The notes: generated by a model from the letters alone, not told the origin. Positions 1-12,115 are shown, counted from the stretch's first letter. The stretch is 64,000 nt of DNA from Holothuria scabra (GCA_037179385.1 CM074195.1:27240087-27304086), one strand, 5' to 3'. Made by a program: numbers and translations.

Positions 1-359
1 CACTTATGTTATGTATAGCAACGCATAGAGTAGATGTACAAAATTGCTGCCCAGGATTTTATCGCCTGTTTGTAACATTAGTGCATTAGTGCAAAAAAGT
101 TATCCTAGTAGTTTTTAACCGTTATGAAGTGACATTAAGGGGGAAAATAATAACCGATGGATGCTGTTTGCAATATGCACTTTGCAGCAAGGCTAAAAAT
201 GTCAAAGTTGACCAGGTGTGCTCTCTGTGTGTAGGTTTCATGTGTTGAGTGACCAACCTCGTAAGTATTAATTCAGGTGATAGGATGTATGCTTCAAACA
301 CCTGTGATTGAGGGCTACATATAGTGAATGTATCTTGAGTTGTTCGGCATATTCACCTT

Positions 360-720
360 TTCACCTTGAAGAGCCACCCTCATCTGGAAATTGTCTCCGT
401 CTAGAGGCTGGCCTACAGATAGGAGGCCAAAGGCCCTTGATGATCATATTCCACTGCATTTTGTCTTTAAAAATATTGATGTTGCATGCCTTAACCACTT
501 CTTCTGGGTAATTTGTTCCACTGTTTCCAAATCCTTTTAAAATAAGTGTTGCGTCTATTTTCCAATCTGGCATATTTTGGTCTAATTTTCAGTGAGTTTC
601 CCCTTGTTGTCTCATTTCCAATATAACTTCCAATTATTCCCTCCATATCTATTGAAATGATATGATTTATAATATAAAAAGTAACCAGATCCTGCTCATG
701 TTTCTGTTCTAATGACATTA
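360..720 (-). mobile_element. CR1/L2-like LINE, 3' coding fragment
   Basis: Read on the minus strand, two overlapping frames give the typical C-terminal end of a CR1-group reverse transcriptase. A segment with an RG-S-K-R-L-E-R pattern leads to FKRIWKQWNKLP, then after a frame change to EEVVKACNINIFKD. This matches the family's W-N-LP-EVV--S-N-FK-LD ending. The catalytic domain is absent, so this is a decayed 5'-truncated piece. It differs in sequence from the LINE at 791-2879, so it is probably another family. The frame break and family resemblance are seen; the exact ends are estimates. Confidence 0.6.
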
Positions 721-786
721 GGATGAACATAACATAACATAACAGGTTAAAGGGCAAAGGAGGGCTCTAAAGGCCCCATAACAACA
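721..786 (-). mobile_element. LINE 3' tail fragment, inverted relative to 791-2879
   Basis: This stretch begins with repeats of cataa and continues into ggttaaagggcaaagg. Its reverse complement closely matches the end of the neighbouring LINE around 2828-2879 (ggggcctt, then cttttgccctt, aacctg and the ttatg repeats). It is therefore a very short copy of the same LINE's 3' end, pointing the other way. Confidence 0.65.
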
Positions 787-790
787 ACAA

Positions 791-2879
791 AGTTGTGTAT
801 CCCACTTAAGAAAGCTGCGGTTAAAAATAGGTCAGTTTGGATTCCTAGAGAAGTTCTTAGAGCAACTAGGAAGAAACGTAAGTGTTGGCGTCGCTATAGG
901 GCCAGTAAAAGTCCAGAAAACTTAGCAGCTTACAAGGAGCAGGAATTCTTAGTTAAAAATTTGGTAAATGGAACTAAAACTAGGTTTGAAAAGCAGTTGG
1001 CCAAGGAGGTTAAGATAAACCCCAAAACTTTTCATGCCTATATGAGGTCTAAGCAGAAGCTTAAGGAGGGTGTGGGGCCTCTCAAAGGTGATGATAATAC
1101 TGTACTTTGGTTAGTGACCATCAGGATATGGCTAATTTGTTAAATGACTATTTTGTATCTGTTTTTACTGAGGAATCATCTTTGTTGGGGACTTGTAGCC
1201 TAAGGGTTCTGATGTCTCTTCTTCAATCAGTTATGTCATTTTCTCAGAAGAACAAGTTTGTAAAAAGTTTAAGAGTTTGAAAGCTAGTAAGGCCCCTGGG
1301 CCAGATGGGGTCCACCCAGCCATTTTATGTGAATGCTCTGAGATTTTGTCAGTTCCTCTTTCCATCATTTTTCAGAAGTGTCTGGATTCGAGTTTTGTTC
1401 CTACTGACTGGCGGGTAGCAAATGTTACTCCAATTTTTAAGAAGGGGGATCGAAGTAATCCTTGCAATTACAGGCCTGTCAGTTTAACCAGTGATGTGTG
1501 CAGAGTTATGGAATCTTTGATTAAGGATAGTTTACTTAAGTATCTTTTAGATAATGAGTTACTTAATCTGTCACAGCATGGTTTCCTGCCAAGCAGATCT
1601 TGTGTTACTAACTTACTGAGCTTTCTTGAAGATGTCTCTTCATCTCTTGATTCTGGGTATGGTGTTGATGTCATTTAACTTGACTTTTCAAAGGCTTTTG
1701 ATAAAGTTCCATTAGGTAGGCTAATGGTTAAACTGCATAGGTTAGGGGTTCAGGGCAATTGTGCTGATTGGATAAATTCGTGGCTTCATGGTAGATCTCA
1801 GAGAGTTGCTGTCAATGGTAACTTCTCCTCTTGGAAAGAAGTCACAAGTGGAGTACCGCAGGGTTCTGTCCTTGGCCCACTTCTTTTCTTAATTTTCATC
1901 AATGATATTGATAGTTCTCTTACATCTCATGTAAGTAAGTTTGCAGATGATACTAAGCTTTATAGGAAGATTAGCATTTTGGATGATGCCTTACTGCTGC
2001 AGAAAGATCTGGATAGGTTACAGTATTTTCTTGGTCTCAGACCTGGCAAATGTCTTTTAATGCAGATAAGTGTAAGGTCCTTCATTTTGGTCCCAAAAGC
2101 TTTAGCTATGGTTATACAGTAACATGAATGGTTGTGTTTTAAGTAATGTCACCTCTGAGAAAGATCTGGGTGTTGTAATTACTGGGGATTTAAAGTCATC
2201 AAGAAAGTGTCAAGCCACTGCTGTAAAGGCTAACAGAGTGCTTGGATTGATCAAGAGCAATTTCATCAATTTTAAGTAAGGATATTGTACTTAATTTGTA
2301 CAAGCAGTTGGTAAGACCCCATCTTGACTATGCAGCTCAGGCTTGGAGTCCCTTCTATGAAAAGGACAAGTTTCTTTTAGAGCAGGTTCAGAGGAGAGCC
2401 ACTCGCCTCATTCCTGGGGTGAGAAATTTGCCTTATCATGCTAGGCTTAAACATCTTGGGCTTACCACCTTGGAGCTGAGAAGGATTAGGTGAGACATGC
2501 TCCAGGTTTTCAAGTTCCTTTGTGAAAGGAATCCCCTTCTGACTTGTAGCTATTTAAGGGTTCAAAGTAATTCTCGGGTGCGTGGGCATTGTAAAAAGCT
2601 TGATAAGCCTTTTGCAAGGCTTGAAATTAGGAAGTTTAGTTTCTCCCACAGAGTTGTCAACGAGTGGAAGTCTACCAGATTGGGTGTTTAACTCCCCCTC
2701 AGTTCACTGCTTTAAGGTTAACATTGACAGGTTTTTCCATGGCTGTGGTAGAATCTGATTGTTTGGGGCTGTTGTCAAGCTTTGGTGGTTGAATTTTGAT
2801 TTGGGCTTGGACTTCAGGGCATCTTATGGGGCCTTGGCTTTCTTTTGCCCTTCAACCTGTTATGTTATGTTATGTTATA
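791..2879 (+). mobile_element. CR1/L2-like non-LTR retrotransposon, 5'-truncated and decayed
   Basis: It encodes the linker and reverse-transcriptase part of a LINE ORF2. The linker (793-1110) has the FEKQLAKEV and FHAYMRSKQK blocks. The RT region (1277-2040) shows KASKAPGPDGVHPAIL, TPIFKKGD, NYRPVSLTS, the catalytic LDFSKAFDKV, GVPQGSVLGPLLF and FADDTKLY. The C-terminal part (2296-2690) has YKQLVRPHLDYAAQAWSP. The endonuclease domain is missing. The frame is broken by shifts near 1110 and 2030 and by stops at 1676-1678 and 2491-2493, so it is inactive. The 3' end is a (TTATG)n run at 2859-2879, as in CR1/L2 elements that end in short tandem repeats rather than poly(A). Confidence 0.9.
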
Positions 2880-3944
2880 AGATGTCCTGTAATCCAAAAA
2901 AAAACCCAAAACAAAGCAAACCACCAACACCTAAAGAGCCCAGAAAGATTAGATTCTACCACAGTCATGAAGCTCCCATAATCTTTGCTGGTATCGGGGA
3001 ATGAGCCATATACTGGAAAGTTGGGCCTTTCACAGAAAGATCTTTGGTGTACAGAAATGTACGCCAACAAATTATGGCATACGGCTGCTACAGGGAAAAT
3101 TACAACAGTTGGCATACAATAGCAACAATTGGTGTGGGGTATAATTCCAAACACCTCCACCTTGGCGTGATCCTTTGGCATATGGCAAGTGTACTTGTGG
3201 GGAATGAGTCGGTCACTGAGTCCGTCACTGCAAAAAAATGTATTGGCACCCACACATTTTACAAGATGTACTGTAGCCTTTAATTTGACCGACTCATGGT
3301 AACACAATGGTAGACTGCTGTTAATTTATGTCAAATGTTAGTCCTCTTATTCTGGAGTAACAAGAGACCCCCCCCCCCCTTAGTGAAAAGCACTTGGAAT
3401 CCTGGATACTGATTCCTAGTGGATGACTTTCTGTGTGGGACAGGGAATTAATTCTCAGATGGAGGCCTAGGCCTTGCCTAGTCAAAGTTTTTGAGAATGA
3501 AGCATATGCGACAGGGTATCTACAGGTAGGCTATTTTCAGTTGGATTCCTAGTCCCAGTCGATTTGAGGTGGATTCCTAAGGTTATTCCTAATGTTTCTC
3601 CTAGTCAAAGTGAATTGGAATCCACAGATGAGCAGTGGGATGATTCGACTGCGACTAGGAATCCCAGATGAACAGTGAAAATGTGACTGCAACTATGGAA
3701 CCTGGATGAGCAGTGAAAATTGTTGGGGCCGGGTGTTCTATAGTTGTACCCTTAAGTTATTCCCAACTTGCCGAGAGTTAACACTGGCCAAACAACTAAC
3801 CGTTAGGCCTAGGGCCTAGCCTTAACTGTAAAGACACTGTAACAGAGAGTAGGATAGGTGAGGCGATCTGTAGGCCTAGGCTAGACCATAGGCCTACACA
3901 CCAATAAGAATAAGGTCTTTAAAAGAAACACTTGTAAAACTTAC
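2880..3944. other. Non-coding stretch, nothing recognised
   Basis: No coding frame with family resemblance is visible. There is a C-run at 3370-3380 and a few loosely repeated gattcctag words between 3400 and 3670. If the exon at 3945-4229 is real, this would be its first intron. Confidence 0.4.
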
Positions 3945-4229
3945 GGCACAGTTCTTCTTGACAGCTTTACCAGTAAATTCGTCATCATCATCTGTTCCTA
4001 AATAAGAGTTTCTATTTTGATTCTTCCTCGGACTTTGTAGAGCTCCGGGAGAAGGCAAGGGGCTGGAGTCAACGGCAGCCGGCAGAGAGGCACTGCTAGA
4101 TGAGATGGGCCCCTCTTCGTCACTCAAAATCTTACTTCTCCGTTTAATGTGTTTTTCCTTCTTTTCTGCCAAAATTCTGTCATCCTTTTCATCAGGAGGA
4201 TATGGTAACTGTTTTTCAACGTGCGGCAT
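3945..4229 (-). CDS. Candidate first coding exon, unidentified protein
   Basis: An ATG at 4229 opens exactly 95 codons and runs into a good splice donor (GCC|GTAAGT) at 3945/3944, phase 0. The peptide looks like a disordered intracellular N-terminus. It is lysine/arginine rich at residues 14-34 (EKKEKHIKRRSKIL), Ser/Pro rich at 41-67 and acidic at 79-84 (GTDDDDEF). There is no signal peptide or membrane segment. I do not recognise the family and found no downstream exon in the 3.9 kb left to the window edge. Low complexity with biased composition and a strong donor argue for a real exon. A chance open frame remains possible. Confidence 0.5.
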
Positions 4230-4978
4230 CTTTCATCGTGTTTTCAGCACAGCAGTAAGTGACTGACACTCAGTGACAGATTTGAAACAACCGTGCACTC
4301 AGTTCAACAGTATTCCAGTTTGCTGTATCCACTTCAAATTCAATGCAATGCATGCAATGTATGTACACTGCAGTGCTATGTGCGACACCGTTCTGTGGAT
4401 GGCCTACACTGGTATAGTCGAGTCTCTTGTGTTACACACTGAACACACATGGAAGGCAACGCATCGAGAGCACAAACAAGTACACACAACAATACAGTAA
4501 AATATCGTTTCCATCTGCCAAAAATAAATTCCTATTTTTAAATGTTAATCTTTTTAACAAAAAGTAACTTTAGCCTATTCAATTTTTAAACTACACGACT
4601 TATATTGAATTTTATTCTTATATTATTATATACATTTCTAAAACATATTTATAAGTTCCTAAAGTTTCTAAACACTCACAAGACAAAAAAAAAATGTTTC
4701 GAAAGTGGAACTTTCAAGTCAACCATAACAGAACCCGGAAGTTATACAGACATGTCGCGAAGGTAATAACACCAACGCAAACAGCATTGGAAAAACAAAA
4801 CAGCTGATTTGCGTAATGTGGTTCTATATGCGATTACCGATCGAAGAGAAGTCTGATCGATGCTGAAGAGCGTCTGCGCATGGGTGTAGATCGCGCAAAG
4901 GGACTTGACCCCCTCGAAAATGGAATAAAAATGTCTTCACTGCAAGATAGAACAGATCATTATTAAATAAACCAAGGA

Positions 4979-5042
4979 GAAATGGGTAACCTTCAAGTGC
5001 ACCATTTGGGTAAATGGTGCAACTGAAGGTTAGCCATTTCTT
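4979..5042. repeat. Imperfect hairpin, ~64 bp
   Basis: The arms aaatgggtaaccttcaagtg and its near reverse complement (aactgaaggttagccattt) flank a centre in which gcaccattt pairs with aaatggtgc. It is a small palindromic repeat, possibly a MITE remnant. A second hairpin with related flanks (gccattt followed by tgacag) lies about 60 bp further on. Confidence 0.5.
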
Positions 5043-5090
5043 TGACAGGATTACTTAGATGAACCAAGGAGAAACCATTAATTCTGTGAC

Positions 5091-5166
5091 TAACTTTGTA
5101 CCATTCCCCATCTGGACCCACCATTCCCATCTGGGCTTGGGGTCCAGACGGATGGGGAATGGTGCA
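5091..5166. repeat. Imperfect hairpin, ~75 bp
   Basis: Arm accattccccatctggaccc pairs with ggggtccagacggatgggga and the following atggt. The flank gagccatttcaagttgacag resembles the flank of the previous hairpin, so the two look like diverged tandem members of one small family. Confidence 0.5.
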
Positions 5167-5588
5167 AGGTGAGCCATTTCAAGTTGACAGAATTTTACGG
5201 TGACAACAGGCGGGGAATACTGAGGGCATATTCTACACCCCAGCCCACAGGGTAGGTATGGCCTAGGGTGCAACGCCCCAGATATAAAACTGCCTGGACC
5301 CCAGGAACCAGAATATGTGGCCCTAAGGGCCCCAAGCTCCAAACATGTTGAATTTTCATTATTTATTGAAGAATCTGCTTCTTAGTATGAGCAAAGGCAA
5401 GCATATTGTAGGCCCGAAAGAGGATTTATATCGGAAAGTGATAACATACGTCTTTACTGCGAATATACATTTAGCTCCTCAACAAAACTGGGTAATTCCT
5501 GTCGGCAGGAGACGCCTTCCACGACGGAGGGGCACCCGTCCCTGCTCCACTGACGCCATCGGCCCCGCAAAGTGCCCATGCATGTAGA

Positions 5589-7074
5589 CGTAGGCGGAGG
5601 GAGGGGAGCAGGGGGAACTGCCCCCCCCCCCAATAATTTATTAGATTTTTGGGGGCATGGCCCCCAATAACCGAATGTCGCAAAATAAATTTTTCAAAAG
5701 TAATTGAACAAAATAAAGTTGCTTTTATTACTTTTCGGCTATTCTTTGGCTCAGTTATTACTTTTCAGAGTGCAAAACTTGCAAAGCTTCTGGGGGCTTC
5801 GCTCGTGGACCCCCACATTAATGATAACCTGTAGGAGAATTTATTTTCGCCCTTCAGACAATTGAAACAAAACCTTTGCAAGCTATCATTCTTTTCTATG
5901 TTATCTTTCTTCTTCTCAAATCAGGGCCTTCAACATACTGAGCGAGGGGCATGTCCCCAGTCCCCTTGTTGGCCCCAATGACACTCATTTGCCCCAGTAA
6001 TAATGTCCCTTTTAGGATAATAAGTTACACCTATGCAAAAGTACTTTTGTTGCTTCCATTAATAAGACCCCTAAAAAGGATAAAATTGTCAGAGCTTCCG
6101 GGGCCCTGTTGCGGGCTCCTGGACCCCACGCATATTGCCTCGGGATTTTAAATAGAACTCCCTGTTGATTAAATGCCCCCAAACACTTTGTATCTCTTAA
6201 AATGCCCTGTCTCAAATTATCAATCACATGTTCAATTTTGAGTAGCTTCTACATTTTGGCTTTGCCCCCTAAAATTACTGTAAAGTATGTTTTTCCTTAA
6301 TCAAATGACATAGTACTTCCGGATTCCATTCTCGTCCCTTACCTCACCCCACTGCTGAATTAAATTCATAGCAGTGGAGTAGACACGGGGGGTGGCGGCT
6401 TAGGTCCCCCAGATTTTCTTCATCCCCCAACCCCCAGATATTTTACGTCCTGATAAAGTAATTGAGAAAAAATAAAATGTGTGAACATGAATAAACAAGG
6501 CAATCATACACTGAAGACCATTCTTACACGACCATTCCTCTATTTTATCATACACAAAATATACCGTAAGGGTAGGTACTGCCTTCGCAAAATTCTTCCC
6601 TTCCAGGAAATAATTTATCCAGTATCGCATCGCAATTTGCTACACAAACATGCCAAGTTGCTACACAAATAAAACATTGTGTAGCAATTTTTTGTGTGCA
6701 TAACCCTTGCATTTTCACAAACAATGTGTGAAAGATCTCACAAAAATCTTCAAAACTGCTACGCAAAATTTGAATGCTAAATTATTCCCTGGCCTTCCAT
6801 CCTTGACAGTAGGCCTATGTTGTGCCTCTCTCCTGCCCATGACAAGTGCCACTGTAGAACGATTTTCGACAAATTCTCTTTTTACTAGTTGACACTGGCA
6901 TCCGGACGGGCTTGCAAAATGTCCACAAGTTCCGGGTCCCTGGACCCCACGCCGATGGGGTTTTGCCCTTCGTTCAAAACCGGACGCCTTACGGCGTCAC
7001 CATTATGTCCGCTGCCGAAAACTAGTGTGCCCCCACCCACCCCCCAATAAAAAAAACATCTTCCGCCGCCTATG
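5589..7074. mobile_element. hAT-like DNA transposon relic, 1.49 kb
   Basis: The ends are inverted: CGTAGGCGG on the left, and CCGCCTATG on the right (CATAGGCGG when reversed). The 5-bp word gtaga sits immediately outside both ends (5584-5588 and 7075-7079), a candidate target duplication. Near the right end on the plus strand, a short frame ending at 6892 reads LLPMTSATVERFST. This resembles the hAT C-terminal dimerisation segment (pattern LP-TSA-VER-FS), so the element probably derives from an autonomous hAT. Internal words of the type ggacccc(ac) recur near 5810, 6120 and 6945, suggesting subrepeats. A 188-bp MITE is inserted at 6604. No intact transposase remains. Confidence 0.6.
6604..6791. 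mobile_element. MITE, CAGGGAATAATTTA family, copy 1
   Basis: Terminal inverted repeats are CAGGAAATAATTTA on the left and TAAATTATTCCCTG on the right. The interior has gcatcgcaatttgctaca and the inverted motif tgtgtagcaa. It shares ends, interior order and length with the copy at 17155-17339. The word ccttc lies at both borders, allowing one base of slippage. Confidence 0.65.
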
Positions 7075-7079
7075 GTAGA

Positions 7080-9200
7080 AAGTCCTTGGACTTAGCCCAC
7101 ATAGTCATAGAGTTCTGGAAGATGCTTATTAAATGCCGAAAGCAATTGCACTAGATTTATTTATAACAATAGCTAAATTTTACCATTTTTCTCCAGTTTT
7201 TCGTTCAAGTCTCTCTCATGCAGTCATGAAATTTCAGGACAAAAATATTGCATAATCAGGGTAGATAAAAGCAGTGCCTTGTCAGTTGTTGCAAATTTCT
7301 CAATTGAGCGAGAAAAAGTGTCACAGAATTCTCCTTGGAGAGCCATTCATGAAATACCACAATTATCCTGCAGGCTGCTGACTTCCGAGTCGTTAAGACA
7401 TGATCGAATTAGAACCATGGTAAATCTTTCAGCTTCTCCGCTATGTTGTTTGGACACTCCAGGCCGGATTAATCATTTGGGACCATGGGCACAATGAATT
7501 TGGGGTCCAACTGTTTACAGACGCGGATCCAGACGTCCAAGGGGTCCGGATTCCCCGCTGTTGGCCACAAAAAGCCACTAATTTTAAACATATATTTGCT
7601 TAACGAGGGCAGTTATTCTTTCTGTGCGTCTCTCATCCAACCAAATGAACTGCGGTATACCGTGCAAGGGCGACCTCAAACTGCATAAAAATCCAATGTT
7701 TCGCGCGCCTGCTAGACCTGCTAGTTCCTTTCGTAGTTTTTTCAGTGGGATTATTAATAGCTTCTCAAATATATTCACATTTGGTAATTGACAAAATTAG
7801 GTTGGTTGTTTAAATGCATGTGGGTGTCTCTGTGGTGGAGCTCAGTATCAAAGAATGCAAAGCAAGGTTATTATTTTTGCCTTCTTTGTTTTTGAGATTA
7901 TCTTAAAAGAAAGTTTAAGTTGTATAGGATGTCCAGGCAACAGATTCTCCTTAAAAGATGTCCAGGCGCAGAGTCTGTCATAGAAATAAAGTGAATTTCG
8001 GCATGTGAACGCATCCGTCACAGTTTCCATTTTGTATCATATTATTTATTAAGGAAAAATATCTAAGTTCATCCTCTGTCTGCAGCAGTTCTGTGAGGTA
8101 CATGTTGCTGGAACAAATAATGGATAAACGACTTTATCAATTTCTAACATTTCCCAATTTGCCCATTGTCGTGCTATCAATTTAATACTTGCTTGTATTG
8201 TTTTATCTTTTAAAATCCATTTCAATAAAAATTAAAATTTAGAGTGTTCAGTGTCAATGTATGATAATAGTTCTAATACGAAACATAGTTGCGCTTTCCG
8301 CGCAATCGACTGTTTACCAGGGACGGTTCTACGAGGGGGGCCTAGGGGGCTCTAGCCCCCCCCCCCCCCAAAAAAAAAATTGCTGGAGTCGAACGGTTCT
8401 CCCATCCACTCACTCCCCCATATGTACCATGTGGCATGTAAAACAAATCAACAACATTATAAGGCTGAAAATTTTTTATTTTCGAAACTTAATTCCTCAA
8501 TTGATTACCCCCTCAGCATAAAAAAGGCTAAGTCTACCATAAAAATACGGGCGCATGCATTTAGTCTACACCCGATTACTTACATAACCATTGTCAGACT
8601 ACAGGTACTATCAAACAGTGGCAACTAACAAAAGATATGGGCCCGGTAAAGCACTTGTCACGGAATTAATTTCTACCCATGTCACGTAAAATAATTATTA
8701 AACTATAATTATGATTACCGTGTAGTAGAACGCCGAGTAAAAAAGTCTAAGCTTTAAAAGTAACGTCGTCTGCTAGTAGTCTTAGTATTTTTCCGGTGTT
8801 AAGTCTCAAACATTTTTCATGATTTTCAAGAAATCCACAGAAATCTTATATCCAAATTGTCACCGAATCATATTGAACCCCAAAAATGAAATATACTATA
8901 ACAGTGTTATGTTTACTGAAAAATTGCATGCGTCTAAAGAGTAACATTATTTCCGGTGCTGCAGCGTTTGTCGCTGTGGTTGCCGTTGCCAAACAAGGCT
9001 GAACGTAGCTTAAAAGTTCATTTTCTGCTGCCAAGACGGCAAAAAACCTTGGTATTTTATAACCTCAGCCCGAGCCCAGTGGAAAGACTGAGTTTGAGAG
9101 CAAACAATCCACAGAAAGAACACCTTGTAAAGTAAATTTACGTGAACGAATTGAGATCCAATTTTCCCGCCTTGCAACAATTTATCCAGATAAAATCTCC
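7080..9200. other. Non-coding, unrecognised; one element-like end at ~8319
   Basis: No gene is recognised. Around 8319 the sequence CAGGGACGGTTCTACGAGG followed by G and C runs looks like the end of another hAT-like element. I could not find its partner. The rest is AT-rich without clear repeats. Confidence 0.35.
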
Positions 9201-9201
9201 T

Positions 9202-9311
9202 GGGGCCCGTTCCACAAAGAGTTACGCACGATCTTAAGTATGATTTACTGTTGGCTTAAGTATGGTGGATCAAACTTAAGATTGTGCGTAACTCTTTGTG
9301 GAACGGCCCCC
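9202..9311. mobile_element. Palindromic MITE, 110 bp
   Basis: Two arms of about 37 bp, differing at only a few positions, are inverted around a short centre. The left arm contains gttccacaaagagttacgca and the right arm is its near-exact reverse complement. The structure is a foldback MITE or a pair of long terminal inverted repeats. No target duplication was identified. Confidence 0.75.
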
Positions 9312-10084
9312 TGTTCATTTTCGGAAGAGTTAGTTTTTGGAACACGAAATCTCAAAATAAAGAATGTCTGGATGCGTTTAGAAAGACCTGACAAGTGCCA
9401 TTTCCTGCAATCTGGGAGACTTTTCGGTCCTTTCATATTTTAATGTTTATTTTTCTGTTATTTATTTTTTAATGTATTTATTAAATTATTTATTTTTGAG
9501 GTCCTCAACATAGTTAGAGAGGGCGCTCTTGTTTTTCGCAATTTATAGTCTTTGGAAAATATGGCTGTATCGCAATAATTTCGAAAAATAACCGAAGCCA
9601 GTTGTGTGAATTTTTGCCCGGTGTGCTACCTATGATGACACAAAAAAGAGGGAAGTCAGAGTTGACAACGAACTATTTAAATCAAGCAAACTATGAATTT
9701 GTTCTGCGTCTTATGATGGCACCGGGGTTTCTTCAAAATAATGCACTTTCTATGATTAGGCCTAAATTGTAAAATTAAGACTGTTTGGAAAATTCAAACC
9801 TTTCTGCAATGGTAAAAATTAAAAGAAGAAAAGTAAGAAGGAAACCATGATAGGCTAAATTTACATTTGTTGGATTATATTTTCGACTAGCCTATATATT
9901 TCAGTTTCCAAGTTTTATTGGATTATAAAACGGTCTTCTGTGGCATCGACATCTCAACTTTTTATTTACACTATTGAAGTCACGAGAATACATGGGAAGA
10001 ACGGTGTGCCATATCTGATTCTATGGGTCATCGAGATAGGCACCACAGTCTGTTTCCTTCATTTCCTTTCAATAATTCCCACTT
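9312..10084. other. Non-coding, AT-rich, nothing recognised
   Basis: There is a run of ttattt-type words at 9440-9500. No coding, RNA or repeat feature is supported. Confidence 0.3.
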
Positions 10085-10495
10085 TTCTCCAAAAGGCTCT
10101 TGATTTTGAAATACTTTGTCTAAAAATGCAACAACTTTGCTTTGAAAAATTTTCAATGTGGTCCGAGAGCCTCAATCCGCAGGTCTTATGTCTTGTGTAA
10201 CAACACCGATCTTCAGTCGCAGTGAAATCTCAGATTTGTTGATAGAAAGTACAGATTCTTCAATAATCTATTTAACTTTACAAATTTTCTTACAAAAGTC
10301 CAAACAGAATTCAAACTTTCCTGCAATACAAGCTCCATGTTTTCAGCTCAAAAAGGGCAAAAATTTCGGTGCGCCTCGCGTGCTGCATATGACCATTTAC
10401 TGAGCCTTGTCACTACAACGGTGTTCACACTTGTACAAAAATTGGAAAGTTTGTGTGCTCGCCCCCATGGAAAAAAGGTTAGCTATGACACTAGG
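10085..10495. mobile_element. Diverged hAT-like element arm (right end)
   Basis: This stretch aligns by eye with 36030-36376 and with 39395-40304 (minus the LTR). Shared words in the same order include ttttctccaa, gtggtc-gagagcctcaat, gatctt-gtcgcagt, aatctcaga-ttg, aaatacaaattcttcaataat, aagctccat and a GC-rich gcgc mini-palindrome. It ends in a degraded version of the tagcta-cac-ctg terminus near 10495. Confidence 0.55.
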
Positions 10496-10499
10496 GGGG

Positions 10500-12115
10500 G
10501 GGGGGCTCTCTCAACTTAGATCCCTTCCCATGTTATTAATCCAGCCCCATGACAAAATCCTGCCTAGCTAGGCACCTGGTTTCAAAAACGGTTGAAGTTA
10601 AAGTTTGGTTCCAAATACGGTGCCATTGTGTCTCTTGATTAGCTTCTTACAACAGGCTGGAAATACAGTGATCATTTCTACAATCCTTGCCTATAGGGGG
10701 ACCATGACCAGAGGGGACCATAAAGAAAGTGGACATTGCAAATACCAAGTTGTGACTGGATGTCTGAAGTTTTCATTGGTTTAAATTTGAATAATGTTTA
10801 CGTCTACATAACTGAGTGGAAGACTAGAGCAAACGTCTTAAAAAGTCAGGTCCTGCTGTGAATGAAATATTTGCACTCACATAGGGTACAATTAATCCTA
10901 ACTTAAACAACTGCAAATGGCTGTACAAACAAATTTTATGAATGTCAGACAAGAAATGAGGGGGTATATCATTCACAAAAAAGAAAAAAAAGGCAGGAAA
11001 AATAGCAGAACAGAAGAAAAAGAAAAACATTCGAATCAACTTCACTTCATTTGGGGAAAATAATACCCCATTATCTTTTTGTCAGATTTTTTTCTGATAC
11101 TTCCTGCCAAACATATCTGCACAGGAATAATGATTGCATCATTGCACCATTTACAAGTCACTGTCAGACAATACACTAACACTGATCAGAAGCTCAACTT
11201 CCAAATAAACATTTTGCTGCTGAACCACAGACTTCCCATATACAAGGACAGAGCATGTAACGTGTGTGTCCTATATCTCCATATTGTTGCCACCAACTGG
11301 GTCAAAACATGCACATCAAGATGGCCGCCATGAAGTTATAATTTGCGTGATTTGATGACAACTACGTAATATTTTAAACAAAAGTTAAACTTGAATGAGA
11401 GAAAATACCATTCTCCTGCAATTTATGTAGTGATTTTGACCTTAACTTGTATTATTTTGAAAACATTTCAATTTTCTTGCAAAATCTGTTGATTTGAACT
11501 ACTTGAGCGAGTCAAAACTTTCACACACAAAACCATGGCAGAAATGCATCTTGCTACACCTATACTAACAGGGAGGTTTGCAAAAATCTACGGATAGTAT
11601 GCTCTGTCCATGTATAGGAAGTCAGTGTGCTGAACCAACATTGGATTGAAGTTTTCTCAGTTGAATTGGTTGGGAAGTTTTTGAAGGAGAATGACACTTT
11701 TTTAAAGAACAGCCCCATCATATCCGATTGATATTTAAGAATCTTATGGTCCTTCTGATGAATTTGGAATACCATCAAATATACACTGAACACTAAGGTT
11801 TCCCCAGATCAACATATGGTGAAAATCTTGTTGTCAAAAATGATCCGTTAATGGAAATACAACACATCTCAAGTCATTCCAGGCAGTACAGCTAGATGGT
11901 CATGGATTTGACAGCAGAATGTTCACTAATTTATGAATCTTGATGACAATCTGATTAAAAATTGACACCAGCATTAAAATACTTAGAGAACCAAAGTAAT
12001 ATCTTGGATAAATCAAAATGAGGGGTGGTATTCCAACATTGAAAATACAGTCAAAGGAGAAGACACCACTGTTTCCCCCATTGAAGTGAACAGCAGTAGG
12101 CACAGGACTTTTGAT
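10500..12115. other. Non-coding, unrecognised
   Basis: Open frames here are short and low in complexity, without family resemblance. A caagatggccgccatg word at 11317-11333 resembles a YY1-type motif, but alone it does not establish a promoter. Confidence 0.3.

Noticed and set aside
721..2879. A DNA transposon with terminal inverted repeats around the LINE
   Set aside because: The inverted ends are LINE 3' tails (cataa/ttatg runs plus coding-side sequence), not transposon termini.
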